Positions 5,095-5,669 of a stretch of 5,669 nucleotides of DNA are shown piece by piece. The stretch comes from Candidatus Bathyarchaeota archaeon. Its GTDB lineage: Archaea > Thermoproteota > Bathyarchaeia > Bathyarchaeales > Bathycorpusculaceae. Positions within the stretch are counted from its first letter, which is position 1; each line of letters starts with the position of its first letter. The notes beneath the pieces were generated by a model. That model had not been told where the DNA came from. It was given only the letters and a program-made list of their open reading frames with translations, and did no database searches. A program made the position numbers and the translations under genes. The stretch covers positions 1 to 5,669 of the forward strand of contig DAOUSM010000069.1 in NCBI GenBank assembly GCA_030627225.1, in the 5' to 3' direction.

Positions 5095-5176
5095 TGTGAT
5101 TCGTAATTAATTATGTTCTGTAGTTGTAAATTAGCTTTAGGTCACAAATAGTAGTCTCAAAGGTAAGCTTGAATCA

Positions 5177-5282
5177 TGGCGGGCCCGGGGGGAATTGAAC
5201 CCCCGACCCCCGGGTTTCTTCGTAATGCTGTTTCGTTTTTGCTTAAAAGCCCGGTGCTCTATCCTTACTGAGCTACGGGCCC
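5177..5282 (-). tRNA. tRNA-Lys (anticodon TTT) with one canonical intron, CCA encoded
   Basis: Exons 5282-5244 and 5215-5180 give a 75-nt tRNA; CCA follows at 5179-5177. Acceptor GGGCCCG/CGGGCCC, D arm GCTC/GAGC, anticodon stem CCGGG/CCCGG with loop CTTTTAA, variable loop GGGTC, and T arm GGGGG-TTCAATT-CCCCC are all fully paired. The discriminator is G73. The anticodon TTT reads AAA and AAG lysine codons. Its 3' end is the likely target of the element carrying the LAGLIDADG gene and was restored intact. Confidence 0.95.
5216..5243 (-). other. tRNA-Lys intron, position 37/38, 28 nt
   Basis: Central BHB helix CTTT (32-35) with GAAG at the intron's 3' end (last pair T-G), bulges TA^A and AA^A, outer helix the anticodon stem. 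This is the canonical archaeal intron site. Confidence 0.88.
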
Positions 5283-5572
5283 TTTTCCACTTTCTTCGCA
5301 TTTAGAAGTTTGGGAAGGTGCTTTTTAGTATTTCGATTATTTAGTTTTTGTTAAAAAGCTTAGGTGGACTGGACTTTTAGGAGGCTTGTTAGAAGTTTTT
5401 GACGAGCCAACTATGATTGTCAACATGGTCGTATTTATTCATGTTTTAACATTTTAGAAGCTTCTCCTCCTACAAAGTCCGGCACCATCTTCTAAAAACT
5501 ATGCATGGGAGAATTTAGTAAGTCCTTGATGGGCGCTATGGATGTTAAGAAAATGAGGACTGGAGAAGAATT
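5283..5572. other. Gene-free stretch between tRNA-Lys and the right-edge gene
   Basis: No convincing coding frame is seen on either strand. It holds the upstream region of tRNA-Lys (a CTAAATG at 5305-5299 is a weak TATA-like match) and the imperfect inverted repeat at 5371-5480. The stop-rich A/T sequence fits intergenic DNA. Confidence 0.6.
5371..5480. repeat. Imperfect inverted repeat
   Basis: GGACTTTTAGGAGG (5371-5384) faces CCTCCTACAAAGTCC (5466-5480), complementary apart from one extra base and one mismatch and separated by 81 bases. No gene lies between, so it is not an obvious insertion sequence; it may be the terminal repeats of a tiny non-coding element or a decayed one. Confidence 0.4.
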
Positions 5573-5669
5573 CTATTTCATTAGTTTATTGATTAATTCT
5601 CTTGCTTGTTTGATTGCTCCCTTATCTTCCAAAGCTTCGCCGATCTCCTCGCCTTTGGCTAAAACTCGA
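5573..5669 (-). CDS. C-terminal tail of an unidentified protein; 5' part outside the window
   Basis: The last 31 codons of a minus-strand gene end in TAG at 5573-5575. The tail begins RVLAKGEEIGEALEDKG and ends ARELINKLMK: charged, alpha-helical and rich in Glu and Lys as expected of a soluble archaeal protein. It is too short for a family call. The opposite strand is also open here, from an ATG at 5540, but its product is Ser/Leu-rich with little charge pattern, as antisense shadows often are. Confidence 0.5.
   Translation of the reverse strand, partial: RVLAKGEEIGEALEDKGAIKQARELINKLMK

Larger units (their letters stand above)
4279..5201. mobile_element. Putative mini integrative element at tRNA-Lys carrying a LAGLIDADG endonuclease gene
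   Basis: Two direct copies of a tRNA 3' end, 898 bp apart, bracket a single gene that encodes a homing-endonuclease-type protein. The intact tRNA-Lys stands at one end and the orphan copy at the other, which is how tRNA-targeted elements look after insertion. No integrase is present inside, so movement would have to rely on the endonuclease and host repair or on a helper. The interior is A/T-rich compared with the left-hand operon. Mobility is inferred, not shown. Confidence 0.45.

Noticed and set aside
5201..5282. The whole 5201-4303 stretch as one long tRNA-Lys intron encoding the LAGLIDADG protein, spliced to the orphan 3' end
   Set aside because: The spliced T stem would be GGGGG with CCCGG, two mismatches of five, while the intact 3' half follows immediately at 5215-5180 and pairs perfectly.
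5540..5669. A + strand frame starting at an ATG (MDVKKMRTGEEFYF and onward) to the window edge
   Set aside because: It overlaps the better minus-strand tail. Beyond the first residues it is low in charge and rich in Ser and Leu, like an antisense shadow; it cannot be fully excluded without the rest of the sequence.
1..5669. CRISPR array or toxin-antitoxin / defence system
   Set aside because: No regularly spaced repeats and no recognisable defence genes were seen on either strand.

Overview
The window looks archaeal. The reasons are two intron-containing tRNA genes whose splice sites fit bulge-helix-bulge (BHB) folds, genomically encoded CCA ends, a LAGLIDADG-type homing endonuclease gene, A/T-rich TATA-like boxes and a split (two-subunit) aconitase X. 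Several tiny introns at non-canonical tRNA positions suggest the Thermoproteota/Bathyarchaeia side of the Archaea, but the exact lineage cannot be fixed from this sequence.

Left part (1-3300): the C-terminal part of a PLP-dependent class I/II aminotransferase on + converges, 12 bp apart, on a three-gene minus-strand operon. The operon order is D-2-hydroxyacid dehydrogenase, aconitase X large subunit, aconitase X small subunit. The two aconitase X genes overlap by an ATGA, so translational coupling is likely. Aconitase X is best known as phosphomevalonate dehydratase or as a hydroxyproline dehydratase. The dehydrogenase partner and a departure from the usual small-subunit active-site motif make another hydroxyacid dehydratase role possible.

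Middle part (3301-4260): the operon promoter, a probable decayed gene, then a tRNA-Tyr(GTA) gene in which I can resolve four introns (36, 51, 31 and 23 nt). Removing them leaves a perfect 74-nt tRNA. Next come a 41-residue single-span membrane protein and a + strand candidate small RNA with its own TATA box and hairpin-plus-T terminator.

Right part (4261-5669): a LAGLIDADG-family endonuclease gene lies between an intact tRNA-Lys(TTT) gene (one 28-nt canonical intron) and an orphan 25-bp copy of a tRNA 3' end. This is the layout left by insertion at a tRNA 3' end. Beyond the tRNA there is about 290 bp without a gene, holding one imperfect inverted repeat, and then the C-terminal tail of an unidentified minus-strand protein running off the window.
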